Assembly: GCA_014529675.2 (NCBI GenBank)
Contig: CP076040.1
Span: 744,001-808,000 of the forward strand
DNA length: 64,000 nt
DNA from: Opitutia bacterium ISCC 52
Lineage (GTDB): Bacteria > Verrucomicrobiota > Verrucomicrobiia > Opitutales > UBA2995
Direction: 5' to 3'
Part shown: one piece after another, positions 1-9,259 of the stretch
Position numbering within the stretch: position 1 is the first letter of the stretch
How the letters are laid out: the number at the start of each line of letters is the position of its first letter
Notes under the pieces: model-generated
What the model saw: the letters and a program-made list of their open reading frames with translations, nothing else
What the model was told of the DNA's origin: nothing
The model's database searches: none
Made by a program: the position numbers and the translations under genes

Positions 1-1171
1 TTTAACCGCCTGGATTGTTTTGCCCCTGGTTCCCGCGTTAGGTGGATTGCTGGTGGGTATTGGGATGGCCCGGTGGTCACCCAATGCACGAGGGAGTGGT
101 ATTCCCCAAGTAAAGGCGGCATATTACAACAAGTTTGGGCTCATCCGCTTTGGAGATGCTGTGTATCGCTTTTTGTTTACCACCTTGTCCATCGGGTCAG
201 GAAACAGTTTAGGACGTGAAGGACCCACCGTGCATTTATGTGCTGCGATCGGTTCAACAATAGGGCAGTGGTTTGGCCTTCCTAAAGCAAGGATTCAAGC
301 CATGGTTCCGGTTGGAATGGGGGCGGGGATCGCCGCAGGTTTTAATACACCATTGGCCGCCATTACATTTGTATTCGAAAAGCTATTGGATGATTTTTCC
401 AGTAAGGCACTTGGAGGAATTCTTGTTGCGGTGATCATCGCCTCTGTACTTTCGCGTGCCATCCTCGGGGAGAACCCTGCCTTCGAGGTGGAGAGTTATT
501 CCTTCGAATCGTATTCATGGGTGTTGCTGAGTATAGTGATTGGTCTGTTGGCGGCCGTTTTTGGTCAGATCTTTCTGTCCATTTTACTCGGTTGGCGGAA
601 CTACTTCAAAACCTCTGGGATGCCTGTTTGGTTAAAGCCCTGCTTGGGTGGATTGGGAGTCGGGATAATTGGGACGGCAGTCTTGTGGTTCTCTGGAACT
701 AATAACACTGGTGTATTTGGAACTGGGTACGAGGATTTATCCTCTGCGTTGAAGGGATCCCTCGCTTTGAAGATTCTAGTCATTCTCTTTGTTGGTAAAT
801 TCCTGGCGTCCATTCTTGCGTTTTCGATGGGAGGAAGCGGTGGCCTTTTTGGCCCGGTCTTGTGCATCGGTGGCATGTTAGGAGGGATTGTCGGTGCTGT
901 CTTCAATAACTATATTAGCTTGGATGAATCCTTTGTTGGAGCTGCCGCCTTGCTGGGCATGGGAGCTTTTTTTGCTGCTGTGATTCGTTGTCCTCTAACA
1001 TCGGTCCTCATTCCTTTTGAGATGACTTTGAACTATTCACTGATTCTCCCGCTCATGGTTGGAAATATGATCGCCTATTACCTGGCAGCGCGCTGGCGAA
1101 CAGTCCCCATATACAATGCGCTTCTTTTGCAGGATAAAGTGACGTTGAAAAAGATGCCGAGTTTCCAATGA
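1..1171 (+). CDS. ClC family chloride channel/antiporter, 5' end outside window
   Basis: Membrane protein moving chloride, probably in exchange for protons. The reading frame is open back to base 2, so the true start lies upstream. The ClC signature loops are all present: GSGIPQ near the visible N-terminus, GREGPTV with the gating glutamate, and GSGGLFGPV near the C-terminus. Many hydrophobic segments are visible. The frame ends at TGA (1169-1171), but the same frame continues without another stop into the CBS-domain frame at 1196. This suggests that channel and CBS domains were once, or still are, one polypeptide. Family identity is certain; ion selectivity is not. Confidence 0.93.
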   Translation, partial: LTAWIVLPLVPALGGLLVGIGMARWSPNARGSGIPQVKAAYYNKFGLIRFGDAVYRFLFTTLSIGSGNSLGREGPTVHLCAAIGSTIGQWFGLPKARIQAMVPVGMGAGIAAGFNTPLAAITFVFEKLLDDFSSKALGGILVAVIIASVLSRAILGENPAFEVESYSFESYSWVLLSIVIGLLAAVFGQIFLSILLGWRNYFKTSGMPVWLKPCLGGLGVGIIGTAVLWFSGTNNTGVFGTGYEDLSSALKGSLALKILVILFVGKFLASILAFSMGGSGGLFGPVLCIGGMLGGIVGAVFNNYISLDESFVGAAALLGMGAFFAAVIRCPLTSVLIPFEMTLNYSLILPLMVGNMIAYYLAARWRTVPIYNALLLQDKVTLKKMPSFQ

Positions 1172-1195
1172 GCACAAGATTGGAAAAACCTTCCC

Positions 1196-1582
1196 GTGAG
1201 CACTATCATGAACCACGACCCATTCAGTGCGTTCAGCAATCTGACTATCGGGGAGAATTTAGAATACTTGAGGCAGCATCCACATCATGCCTATCCGGTG
1301 CGTGATGAGAATCGACTGTTGATTGATGTTATAACTCATCATGAGTTGGAAGATCTGGAAGACCATGCTGACCAACTCATAGGTGAACGGTTAACAGAAC
1401 ACGATTTGGTGACTATGACTCCGAACACGTCGATTCGTGAGGCAGCGAGGATTCTTGTGATAAAGGACAAAGAGCAAGCTCCAGTAGTCAGTGCTAAGAA
1501 TCCTCAGCGGATGGTTGGTTTTCTTACCTTGCGTGATATTGCACGACAGCAGAATGCCATTGAAGAGCAAATCGGTGGGTAA
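1196..1582 (+). CDS. CBS-domain pair, probably the detached C-terminus of the ClC channel
   Basis: Encodes two CBS repeats (about residues 15-60 and 65-125), a fold that binds adenine nucleotides and often forms the cytoplasmic tail of ClC channels. It is in the same frame as the upstream channel gene, with only eight sense codons between that gene's TGA and this GTG. Translating through the TGA gives the short linker and the L-x-V-x-x-I-M entry usual for the first CBS repeat of ClC proteins. If made separately it would start at GTG 1196 or ATG 1207; no ribosome binding site is evident. Read as a C-terminal fragment of a split ClC gene, or as a separately made regulatory subunit. Confidence 0.8.
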   Translation: MSTIMNHDPFSAFSNLTIGENLEYLRQHPHHAYPVRDENRLLIDVITHHELEDLEDHADQLIGERLTEHDLVTMTPNTSIREAARILVIKDKEQAPVVSAKNPQRMVGFLTLRDIARQQNAIEEQIGG

Positions 1583-1583
1583 T

Positions 1584-2045
1584 TCAGATTAGGCCTGCGT
1601 TCTTGAAACTGTAGTATCCAAACTTAAGAGGGTCTTGGTCAGGTTGTCCGATTACCAGATGGTCGAGCAAATCGATGTCCATGATTTCTGCTGCTTCTCT
1701 TAATCGTTTAGTGACTTGGATGTCGGCGGTACTGGGAGCAGGGTCGCCACTTGGATGGTTGTGAAACACAATAATGGCTGAAGCACCTAGCTTGACGGCG
1801 TCCTTAAACACTTCTCTTGGATGAACCAGACTACTATTGGCTGTTCCTACGGTTACTTCGATTTCTTTGATCAACCGATTTTTGCGGTTCAGGCAGAGTG
1901 ACCAAAATTTTTCGATCTCAAGGCCCCTCGTCATTGGCCGAGCAAAATCAAAGACCGCCTCTGGGCTATCCAGTAGGGGGCTTTCTCCCATCTCTCCGCG
2001 TATGACACGTCTGGCGGCCAGCTCCATAACAGCGACCAACTGCAA
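1584..2045 (-). CDS. radC: RadC-family JAB/MPN protein, C-terminal part of a frameshifted gene
   Basis: C-terminal two-thirds of RadC. It carries the JAB1/MPN metal-binding motif HNHPSGDPAPSTAD (H-x-H...S..D), which resembles a zinc metalloprotease or deubiquitinase site. The cellular role of RadC proteins is unsettled despite the old DNA-repair name. Extending this frame upstream past the listed start gives GIGPVKALQLVA, the normal HhH-to-MPN junction, so TTG 2045 is an arbitrary start. The N-terminal third lies at 2075-2299 in another frame; a -1 shift near 2087-2093 joins them into a normal-length RadC of about 230 residues. Confidence 0.85.
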   Translation of the reverse strand: MQLVAVMELAARRVIRGEMGESPLLDSPEAVFDFARPMTRGLEIEKFWSLCLNRKNRLIKEIEVTVGTANSSLVHPREVFKDAVKLGASAIIVFHNHPSGDPAPSTADIQVTKRLREAAEIMDIDLLDHLVIGQPDQDPLKFGYYSFKNAGLI

Positions 2046-2074
2046 TGCTTTAACCGGCCCTATCCCTTCAATTT

Positions 2075-2299
2075 TTATAAAATCTTCTTTCCCCCAATTA
2101 ATGAGTTGGGAAGTCCGCCTGCTTCTGCAATCAATCGGTCACACAGACTAATTACGTCGAGCTTGCTGGTCCCACTCCTGACCAGCATGGCTAGAAGTTC
2201 GGTGTCGCTCAATTTTTCAGGACCGTATTTATCGAGCCTTTCTTGAGGGCGTTCGTGTACGGCGAGTGATTTGAGGCGTGATTGATAGATATCCGACAC
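2075..2299 (-). CDS. radC: RadC N-terminal part (UPF0758 N domain), frameshifted from its C-terminus
   Basis: Seventy-four residues match the RadC N-terminus: an ERPQERL motif, then LSDTELLAMLVRSGT. The frame ends at TAA shortly after a run of five G (coding strand) followed by AAAG. The string GGGAAAG, read as G GGA AAG, fits the X XXY YYZ slippery pattern exactly. A -1 slip there continues as KEDFIKIEGIGPVK into the C-terminal frame. A missing G in the homopolymer would give the same product, so a consensus error or a real mutation explains it equally well. Confidence 0.82.
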   Translation of the reverse strand: MSDIYQSRLKSLAVHERPQERLDKYGPEKLSDTELLAMLVRSGTSKLDVISLCDRLIAEAGGLPNSLIGGKKIL

Positions 2300-2375
2300 A
2301 GTCGAAGGCTGAACTTATATCTTTTATGGTCTGTGCCTGGACTTGCTTAAAGGGATTACTGTGTTGGAAAGTCCC

Positions 2376-2402
2376 AAAAAAAAGCAGCCCTTTGAGGCTG
2401 CT
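2376..2402 (-). terminator. Rho-independent terminator after the SurA-like gene
   Basis: On the minus strand a 7-bp perfect stem (AGCAGCC / GGCTGCT, 6-nt loop) is followed by eight T. It sits 27 bases past the stop of the SurA-like gene and closes the parA-rnc-mfd-foldase run. Confidence 0.9.
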
Positions 2403-2428
2403 CTTTTGAAAAATCTAAATTAAGCGGC

Positions 2429-3424
2429 TTACAAATAGAACTTGATGAAGGCTTTCTTGCGAAGCCCTTCGATCCATTTGTCGTGCTCTTCACTGGACAT
2501 TTGATTGAGCAGAATCCCTTCGATTTGATCGCGAACTTCTGCAAGAGGTTGAACGCCTGCTGCCTGCCGATCTTCGACTTTCAGTAAGAATATCATTTCT
2601 CTTACCTGAATGGGGTCGCTGTGTTCGCCAGGCTGCAAACTGAAGGCCACATCACTCAGTTCGTCACGAATGGCTGATCTATCGATCCATCCCCAATCGC
2701 CACCACGATCTTTCCGAGGATCCTGACTGTATTTCTTGGCAAGTTCCTCGAACTCGGCTCCACCTTCCAATTCCTCCAGGATTTTGTTGGCCGTTTGCAT
2801 AAGCAGATCAACGTTTTCGGAGGCATATGGGGCCAAACGAATCAGCTTCAAGTGCACGCGTTCTTCCTGATAGAAGCGATTCCGCTGTTCATTGTAGAAA
2901 TTTTCGATTTTAGCCGGACTTAGAATGGATCGTGTGCGGCGCTGTTGGCTCAGCATAATTTGCACGATGATTTCTTCCTGCAGTTTTGCCCGGTACTCCC
3001 GCATGTTGAGGCCTTGGCTTTTCAGGTATTTCAAAAACTCAGCGCGATCGTTGTTAAACTCATTGATCAAAGTATCATCGAATTTGTTTTCCACGAAGGA
3101 CCGCGGCATCTGATACCCTTTGGATACAAATTTATCCTGGAATTCCTTACGAATCAGGACGCGGTCGATGAGATTCATCAAAATATCCTGCTGAAGTTCG
3201 TCCAGCATTTGCTGAAATTCTTCGTTGTTACGCGCCTTACGTTGTAAATTGGGGACCAGGGGAGCTAAGTCTTTTCTTAATTCCTCGTGAGTAATGATGG
3301 TGGACTCAACGATCGCTGCGATGCCGTTCTCTGTTTGAAGAGCGTCGAATGCTGATTGCTGTGCTGAGGCGGTGCACAAAGTGCTCAAGGCCAGGATTCC
3401 GATCAGGATGGCTGTACTTTTCAT
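2429..3424 (-). CDS. SurA-like periplasmic parvulin-type peptidyl-prolyl isomerase
   Basis: Exported foldase of 331 residues. An N-terminal signal peptide (basic MKS, hydrophobic core, A-S-A cleavage site near residue 21) is followed by a SurA N-like helical region with L-I-D-R-V-L-I near residue 87. A parvulin (PPIC) domain covers about residues 185-285, with the DRGGDWGWIDR signature and a following hydrophobic strand. SurA proteins chaperone outer-membrane proteins; only one PPIC domain is present here, against two in E. coli SurA, so the exact role is inferred. It lies downstream of mfd on the same strand (170-base gap) and is followed by a strong terminator. Confidence 0.85.
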   Translation of the reverse strand: MKSTAILIGILALSTLCTASAQQSAFDALQTENGIAAIVESTIITHEELRKDLAPLVPNLQRKARNNEEFQQMLDELQQDILMNLIDRVLIRKEFQDKFVSKGYQMPRSFVENKFDDTLINEFNNDRAEFLKYLKSQGLNMREYRAKLQEEIIVQIMLSQQRRTRSILSPAKIENFYNEQRNRFYQEERVHLKLIRLAPYASENVDLLMQTANKILEELEGGAEFEELAKKYSQDPRKDRGGDWGWIDRSAIRDELSDVAFSLQPGEHSDPIQVREMIFLLKVEDRQAAGVQPLAEVRDQIEGILLNQMSSEEHDKWIEGLRKKAFIKFYL

Positions 3425-3593
3425 GCGAATGTTCTGAATAGTTTTAAAAACTGGGAAAATTTGTAGAGGCTCAAAATCTCCGCGTCAAGGATGCTTGCGA
3501 CTGGATTTAGCTGAGAGTGCTTATGGAATTGGACTATTGGCTACCAGTTATGTTCAGGGAATTTTCTAATCTTTTTCCGCCAGGCTCACCTGA

Positions 3594-6500
3594 TCACTGC
3601 CGATTGATAAATTGAAGGATTTCCTGCAGCTTTTTGAAGGGATCCTTGGAAATAAGCCGTGGAAACCGTGTCCCGATCATCAAGAAGTCGTCGTTTTTGT
3701 GTCCTGCCAGTCTGCATTTCAGCCGATTGCCTTCAGATTCGACTGAGTCGATTCCTTTTTCTTCAGCCAAAGTCCTAATCTTGGAGACTTGAATGAGCGC
3801 CCGCACTGGGTCCGGAAATTTCCCAAAACGGTCAATCAGCGAAGCCTCAATGTCTTTAAGTTCCTGCAAGCTCTCGGCCATAGCCAAATCACGGTAAATC
3901 TCAATTCTCAGTCTTGCTTCATCCAAATAATCTGGAGGCACCGAAGCTTCCAGCATCTTTCCCTGCGTTGCTTCGATTTCTGCGTTCTTAATGGCTTGAT
4001 AGCTGTCGCGTGCAACCGAAGAGCTATCGGAAATCTGCTCTCCGACAAAGACAAAATCCAGTCGTACATTGGCCCGAATGCGTAAGGCTGACTCATCGCC
4101 TTTTAAGCGTGAAATGCTTTGTTTGAGTAATTGGCAGTAGAGATCAAATCCTACACCTGCAATGTGACCACTCTGTTCTGCACCGAGGAGATTCCCTGCA
4201 CCTCTAAGTTCCAGATCTCGCATGGCGATTCGAAATCCGGCTCCAAGTTGGTTGTATTGCTTTAGTGCTGCCAGACGCTTTCTCGCCATGTCCAACACCC
4301 GAGCATGGCGATGGAGAAGAAGGTAGGCATAGGCTTGCCGATTGAAGCGACCTACGCGGCCGCGAATCTGATACAGCTGGGCGAGGCCAAATCGATCGGC
4401 CGCTTCTATGATGATGGTATTTGCGTTGGGTATATCCAAGCCTGATTCAATAATCGTTGTGGAAATCAAGACATCGTATCGCCCTTCCACGAAGCGATTC
4501 ATGATCTTCTCCAGAGCACCTTCTGGCATTTGACCGTGGGCAATCGCGAAGCTTACCTCCGGCATTAACTCCTGTAGACGCGCTTCTACAGCATCAATGG
4601 TCTGTACTCGATTGTGCAGGTAAAAAACTTGTCCTCCACGAGCGGTTTCTGCCCGAATGGCATCGACCACCGTTTGATGTTCATAGCTTTTGATGATCGT
4701 TTGAATCGGCCTGCGATTGATCGGAGCCGTTTCGATCACGCTTAAATCTCTGGCACCCATAAGTGCCAGGTGAAGGGTTCTTGGGATGGGCGTTGCACTA
4801 AGAGAAAGCACATCCACATTAAGGCGAAGCTCCTTGAGTTTCTCCTTATGTTTCACTCCGAAGCGATGTTCCTCATCGATGATAAGCAAGCTAAGGTCCT
4901 TAAACCCAACATCCTGGGAGATCAGGCGATGGGTCCCAATAATGATATCAATTTTCCCAGCTGCCAGTTTTTGAAGTATCTTGTTTTGCTCAGCCTTCGT
5001 TCTGAACCGATTGAGCATTTCAACCGTTACAGGAAAAGACGCCATCCGCTCCTTGAAGGTTTGGAAATGTTGCTGCGTCAGAATGGTAGTAGGGCCGAGT
5101 ATTGCCACTTGTTTTCCATCAAGCACAGCTTTAAAAGCGGCACGGATGGCTACCTCTGTTTTGCCAAACCCTACATCACCACAGATGAGCCGGTCCATTG
5201 GTTGCGGCTTCTCCATATCGCGTTTGCTCGCCTCAATCGCCTCCATTTGGTCAGCGGTTTCTTTGAAGGGAAAGGCCGCTTCAAACTCTCTTTGCCACTG
5301 GTTATCTGGCGCGAACGGGTGGCCTTCCTCCGAGTCTCTCTCAGCTTGGTTCTTTAACAGTCTTGCCGCAAGATCGAGCGTAGCTTCTTCTGCTTGTCGG
5401 CGGGTTTTGTCCCAGCGGTTGGATCCTACTTTCCCAAGATTTGGGCGAAATTTCTTTAAGCCAACATAGCGCGAAACCAGATGAGATTCGTGCAATGGAA
5501 GGTGTAGGACAATACTATCGTCAAATTCGAGGGAAATGACCTCCCGGAATCCGGCTTGGGCATCCAGCTTAGTTAGGCCACGGTAGATACATATTCCATT
5601 TTGTATGTGGACGAGGTAATCGCCTTCCGCCAGTTCGGCGAAATCAAGTAGTTGATCCACTTGCTGCTTGTTTGCCTGAAGGCGTATTTGGCCTATGGGC
5701 ATTCGCCTTCGGTATCTGGCAAAGATCTCCGAATCGGAAACCAGTAGAAGCCCTTTATGGGTTGAACTTGATTGTAAGTTCTCGGGCAATCCCGCATGGG
5801 CACAACGGAACCCTTCAGCCAGAGCTCCGATCACTATGAATTCCAAAAACTCATCCAGTTCGTTCTGCTTTAAAAATTCCTCCAGACGGTTTCTTTCCCC
5901 ATCTGTCTGGACAGATAAAACGATCTGGTAACCTTCATTCCTCCAATTCTGGATGGCTTCAAAAAACCGAAGTCGCTCCTCCTGCTCTTGGTAGAAACGA
6001 TCCATTCCCTGCGTTTCGTTTGCTGGGAAGGACCGATAGGCTTCCAGAGTCTCTGAGTCTGCTTGGTTTGTTTGTACCGTATCGTCGAAGAAAATGCCTC
6101 CTTCATCCAAAGCCGTAAAACCAACCCAGCTATCCTGGCTTTCGGATCGAAACTCTAAGACCTTGGCCAGCGTAAGTGCTTCAGAACGGTTTGAGAAAAA
6201 GTCGCTCGTTTTCTCTTCAACCAGCGTTGGCTCCCACACCTGCCAAAGAATGGGACTATCGATATACTCGAGAATCCCTGATTCTGATCGCGCCATTTCT
6301 TTTCCTGGGGGAGCAGCTACAATGAGTGCATCTACTTTTTTACTCGATCGCTGTGTATCCGGTTCAAAGGTACGAATGTCTTCGATTTCGTCTCCGAAGA
6401 AATCTATTCGGTAGGGTAGGAGTGCATTAGTCGGATAGAGGTCGATAATTCCACCGCGTACGGCAAATTGGCCGGGGCCTTCGACTTCCGATTCATGGTC

Positions 6501-6953
6501 GTATCCCAACTCATTCAATTGATCAATCAGATCAGAAAAGGAATAGGAGATTCCGGAGTATAGTCTTAATTCGGACCTGAGCAGAGCTTCCTTTGCGGGT
6601 GTTTCGGATCGAAGGGCATCCAAGGTGGTTGCAATGATGAATCGCTCATCAACAGGCGCATTGGCAAGGAGTGTCAATGTGCCTAGGCGGTCTAGCTGGG
6701 GATCTAGCTGCGAATTATTTCCAGACTCGAAAGAAGGGAAGGGAAGCACTTGGTGGCTCGCTTGATCACCTGAGTTGAAGAATTTGAGATCCTCCATAGC
6801 CTGGTCCAATTCCTTCGCCTCCGGTAGAATAATGATGGAGGTGCTGTCCTTATTGTTTTGGGCAGCCTGGAGAGATAAATAACTAATAGCTGGCGCAGCA
6901 ACACCTTGTAGCAACAAAGCGTGCTGCCTGGCTTCTTGAAGCGCCTCACGCAT
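3594..6953 (-). CDS. mfd: Transcription-repair coupling factor
   Basis: Full-length Mfd (1119 residues), the ATP-driven translocase that removes stalled RNA polymerase and recruits UvrA to lesions. Domains in order: UvrB-like N-terminal region, RNA-polymerase-interacting CarD-like domain near residue 445 ([17 protein letters not shown]), RecG-like helicase with Walker [10 protein letters not shown] near residue 594 and DEEHRFG near 691, motif VI with Q-I-R-G-R-V-G-R, and a C-terminal TRCF domain. Its start overlaps the end of rnc by 8 bases, so the two are translationally coupled. Several long antisense frames across it are shadows. Confidence 0.97.
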   Translation of the reverse strand: MREALQEARQHALLLQGVAAPAISYLSLQAAQNNKDSTSIIILPEAKELDQAMEDLKFFNSGDQASHQVLPFPSFESGNNSQLDPQLDRLGTLTLLANAPVDERFIIATTLDALRSETPAKEALLRSELRLYSGISYSFSDLIDQLNELGYDHESEVEGPGQFAVRGGIIDLYPTNALLPYRIDFFGDEIEDIRTFEPDTQRSSKKVDALIVAAPPGKEMARSESGILEYIDSPILWQVWEPTLVEEKTSDFFSNRSEALTLAKVLEFRSESQDSWVGFTALDEGGIFFDDTVQTNQADSETLEAYRSFPANETQGMDRFYQEQEERLRFFEAIQNWRNEGYQIVLSVQTDGERNRLEEFLKQNELDEFLEFIVIGALAEGFRCAHAGLPENLQSSSTHKGLLLVSDSEIFARYRRRMPIGQIRLQANKQQVDQLLDFAELAEGDYLVHIQNGICIYRGLTKLDAQAGFREVISLEFDDSIVLHLPLHESHLVSRYVGLKKFRPNLGKVGSNRWDKTRRQAEEATLDLAARLLKNQAERDSEEGHPFAPDNQWQREFEAAFPFKETADQMEAIEASKRDMEKPQPMDRLICGDVGFGKTEVAIRAAFKAVLDGKQVAILGPTTILTQQHFQTFKERMASFPVTVEMLNRFRTKAEQNKILQKLAAGKIDIIIGTHRLISQDVGFKDLSLLIIDEEHRFGVKHKEKLKELRLNVDVLSLSATPIPRTLHLALMGARDLSVIETAPINRRPIQTIIKSYEHQTVVDAIRAETARGGQVFYLHNRVQTIDAVEARLQELMPEVSFAIAHGQMPEGALEKIMNRFVEGRYDVLISTTIIESGLDIPNANTIIIEAADRFGLAQLYQIRGRVGRFNRQAYAYLLLHRHARVLDMARKRLAALKQYNQLGAGFRIAMRDLELRGAGNLLGAEQSGHIAGVGFDLYCQLLKQSISRLKGDESALRIRANVRLDFVFVGEQISDSSSVARDSYQAIKNAEIEATQGKMLEASVPPDYLDEARLRIEIYRDLAMAESLQELKDIEASLIDRFGKFPDPVRALIQVSKIRTLAEEKGIDSVESEGNRLKCRLAGHKNDDFLMIGTRFPRLISKDPFKKLQEILQFINRQ

Positions 6954-7650
6954 GCCTGAAATTGAAAGAATCGAATGCCTCCAGTACTGACCTTGCTGCC
7001 TCTTCTTCGGCTTCCTTTTTACTCCGTCCCTTTCCTTTTCCGCAGGATAGATCTCCTACAAAGAGTTCTACCTCGAACTCCCGATCGTGTGAGGGGCCGG
7101 ATTCAGAAATGATTGTGTAGCGGATCTGGTCGTTGCCTAGTCGTCGTTGAAGCTTTTCCTGCAAGCGACCCTTAGGGTTGTGGGCTTCATTCAGATTGTG
7201 CAACCGCTCCTTTAGATCTCCATACCAAGGAATCACAACGGCCTTTGTGGTTAAGAAATCGCTATCAAGATAGATGGCCCCGATCAGTGCTTCTAGAGCA
7301 TCCTCTCTGGCAGAGGGTAATTCTTTGGGAGAACTTTTTGAGTCTGCGCGGTTCGTCCGAATGTGGTTTGATAGATCCAGACTATCTGCCAATTCGACTA
7401 GAACTGATCCTTTTACCAGAGTGGATCGAAACTGAGTGAGTGGCCCTTCGCGTATTTCTGGAAACTCCTGGAATAGATACTCGGATACAATGAGCTCCAG
7501 AACTGCGTCTCCCAGGAACTCCAGTCTTTGATTACTGCGCTCCTCTTTCTCAGCCTTCACCATGTAGGATGGATGGGTGAGGCTCTGCATCAGCAGACTT
7601 TCCTTCTTAAATTGGTATCCCAATTTGGACTGCAGGGCAGAAAGATCCAT
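6946..7650 (-). CDS. rnc: Ribonuclease III
   Basis: Double-strand RNA endonuclease of 234 residues, used for rRNA and mRNA processing. The catalytic signature LEFLGDAVLEL sits near residues 43-53, the second acidic site EDALEALIGAIYLD near 115-128, and a dsRNA-binding domain fills the C-terminal 75 residues. It starts 17 bases after parA and overlaps mfd by 8 bases, which indicates a parA-rnc-mfd operon. Length is typical. Confidence 0.97.
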   Translation of the reverse strand: MDLSALQSKLGYQFKKESLLMQSLTHPSYMVKAEKEERSNQRLEFLGDAVLELIVSEYLFQEFPEIREGPLTQFRSTLVKGSVLVELADSLDLSNHIRTNRADSKSSPKELPSAREDALEALIGAIYLDSDFLTTKAVVIPWYGDLKERLHNLNEAHNPKGRLQEKLQRRLGNDQIRYTIISESGPSHDREFEVELFVGDLSCGKGKGRSKKEAEEEAARSVLEAFDSFNFRHA

Positions 7651-7666
7651 GGAGATGCTTAATTGT

Positions 7667-8449
7667 CTAGGAGCGAAGGTTGAATCGTTTGATGATTTCC
7701 ATGGTCAACTCTTTGTAGGCCGTGGCACCAGGGCTGAGTGGATCATACTGGAAAATAGATTGTCCGAAGCTCGGTGCTTCTCCGAGCCGGATCGATCTAG
7801 GGATCATGGTGGCAAAAACGTCGCTTCCGAAATGTTGCCGGACATCCGAGACTACCTGACGCGATAGATTGGTTCGCACATCATACATCGTCATGATGAT
7901 GCCACCCAACTCTAGGGACGGATTAACGTCGGCGTCCTTAATCTGTTGCAAGACATTGAGGATTTGCCCCAGTCCTTCCATCGCCAAATACTCGCATTGC
8001 AGTGCAATCAAAAGGAAATCGGCTGAGGCCATCGCATTCATCGACAGCATACCCAGTGATGGCGGGCAGTCCAGGATGATAGCTTTGAATTCGTCATTAG
8101 CATGGAGTGATTCCAAGGTGTCGCGGAGGCGGACCAAGTAGTTTTCTGTTTGTGCCAGTTCGGTTTCGATCGCTGCAATATCCACTTCAGACGGTATGAG
8201 TGAGAGATTGGAGACAGGTGTTTTGATTATTTTGTCGGAAGCCGATTCTTCGCCTAATAATGCTTGGTAGAGACTTTGCCCTTCTTCTTTGTCAAACCCG
8301 AGGCCACTGGTCGCATTGGCTTGCGGATCGAGATCAATGATCAGTGTTGGGACATTTTCGGCAGCCAAGGCGGCTCCGAGGCTGATGGTGGTAGTCGTTT
8401 TGCCGACTCCTCCTTTTTGGTTGGCGATGGTAAATATTGTAGCAGGCAT
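7667..8449 (-). CDS. parA: ParA/Soj-family partition ATPase
   Basis: Deviant Walker A ATPase (260 residues) of the chromosome-partition ParA/Soj group. KGGVGKTTT at residues 11-19 is the Walker A with signature lysine, followed by the Switch I-type D-L-D-P-Q-A-N near residue 40 and LDCPPSLG near residue 125. Such proteins move ParB-parS complexes, but no parB is in this window and the downstream neighbours are rnc and mfd. The start ATG is followed by a family-typical N-terminus. Confidence 0.93.
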   Translation of the reverse strand: MPATIFTIANQKGGVGKTTTTISLGAALAAENVPTLIIDLDPQANATSGLGFDKEEGQSLYQALLGEESASDKIIKTPVSNLSLIPSEVDIAAIETELAQTENYLVRLRDTLESLHANDEFKAIILDCPPSLGMLSMNAMASADFLLIALQCEYLAMEGLGQILNVLQQIKDADVNPSLELGGIIMTMYDVRTNLSRQVVSDVRQHFGSDVFATMIPRSIRLGEAPSFGQSIFQYDPLSPGATAYKELTMEIIKRFNLRS

Positions 8450-8568
8450 AGGCGGTTATATTCTCCACTGATGAAAGGGATCTCCTGCGGAATTACCAAG
8501 GTCTTTTTACAGGAAAAACAACTTGCTTCCAAAAAGGAAGTGGTTTGTGTTACCCAATTTTAATTTAA

Positions 8569-8643
8569 GGCGCGGTAGCCAAGTGGTAAGGCCGAGCTCT
8601 GCAAAAGCTCTATGCGTCGGTTCGATTCCGACCCGCGCCTCCA
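8569..8643 (+). tRNA. tRNA-Cys (anticodon GCA), CCA encoded
   Basis: Cloverleaf folds cleanly: acceptor GGCGCGG/CCGCGCC, D-arm GCC/GGC, anticodon stem GAGCT/AGCTC with loop CTGCAAA (anticodon GCA), T-arm GTCGG/CCGAC. The discriminator base is U, as usual for tRNA-Cys, and CCA is encoded (8641-8643). Confidence 0.97.
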
Positions 8644-8647
8644 TTTA

Positions 8648-8672
8648 CTCCAGTGGTATCTGGAGTTTTTTT
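8648..8672 (+). terminator. Rho-independent terminator of tRNA-Cys
   Basis: Stem CTCCAG / CTGGAG with a 6-nt loop followed by seven T, starting four bases after the tRNA CCA end. Confidence 0.9.
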
Positions 8673-8749
8673 ACGTACCGGTTTCCGCTTAACCAAGGTG
8701 ATTTATCTGGACTGACCCGGTTCGAGAGTGGCCCGTTTATTGACCTGCC

Positions 8750-9247
8750 TTATTCATCTCTAGGTAATATACCTTTATGTATGGCTTCGAAAACGCGAAC
8801 GGTGCTCAGTTTCTCCAAATAGGCCATTGGGTTTTTCCGTGAGCGAATGAAAAAGTCTGTGATTTGATCTCGAACGACCGTGATGATGTCATCTTTGCTC
8901 CAAGGTATAGCCAGGTAGTAATTCAGTCGACCTTCGTTTAGCCCCTTTATGGTTTCCTCCAGCCCGGCTCGTCCAGTGATTAGAACCGTTCGTGTTTCTG
9001 TCATTTCCAGCTCGTTTCTCAAGCTGATCATGAATTCGATTCCGTTTTGACCTGGAAGGTAGTGACTACACAGAACCACGCCAATCTGGTCGCCATGCTT
9101 GGTCAGGCTTGGGATGAGTTCGCGTGCCTCCTCGGCTGAGGGCGCCAGCTTAATGGGAAAGGTATCTTGGAATTCTGAAAGGTCTTGGTTTATTTGTTTC
9201 AGGACTTCTGCTTCATCATCAACGCAAAGAATGTATATTTGGCTCAT
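8750..9247 (-). CDS. Receiver-domain protein lacking the phospho-acceptor aspartate (pseudo-receiver)
   Basis: Single receiver-like domain (about residues 1-125) with a 40-residue helical tail and no output domain. The acidic pair near the start (VDDEA) and the LITG threonine are present. Where the phosphorylatable aspartate should be (usual pattern V-I-S-D-H-x-M-P-G) the protein has V-L-C-S-H-Y-L-P-G, so Asp is replaced by Ser. The conserved K-P-W lysine is also changed (A-I-P-W). Phosphorylation-dependent signalling is therefore unlikely; a scaffold or ligand-sensing role is possible. It lies 12 bases downstream of the DASS transporter gene. Confidence 0.85.
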   Translation of the reverse strand: MSQIYILCVDDEAEVLKQINQDLSEFQDTFPIKLAPSAEEARELIPSLTKHGDQIGVVLCSHYLPGQNGIEFMISLRNELEMTETRTVLITGRAGLEETIKGLNEGRLNYYLAIPWSKDDIITVVRDQITDFFIRSRKNPMAYLEKLSTVRVFEAIHKGILPRDE

Positions 9248-9259
9248 AGTGGGGTAGTT

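Noticed and set aside
4770-5357. 195-codon frame antisense to mfd
   Set aside because: Opposite a highly conserved helicase region, with no family resemblance; composition shadow.
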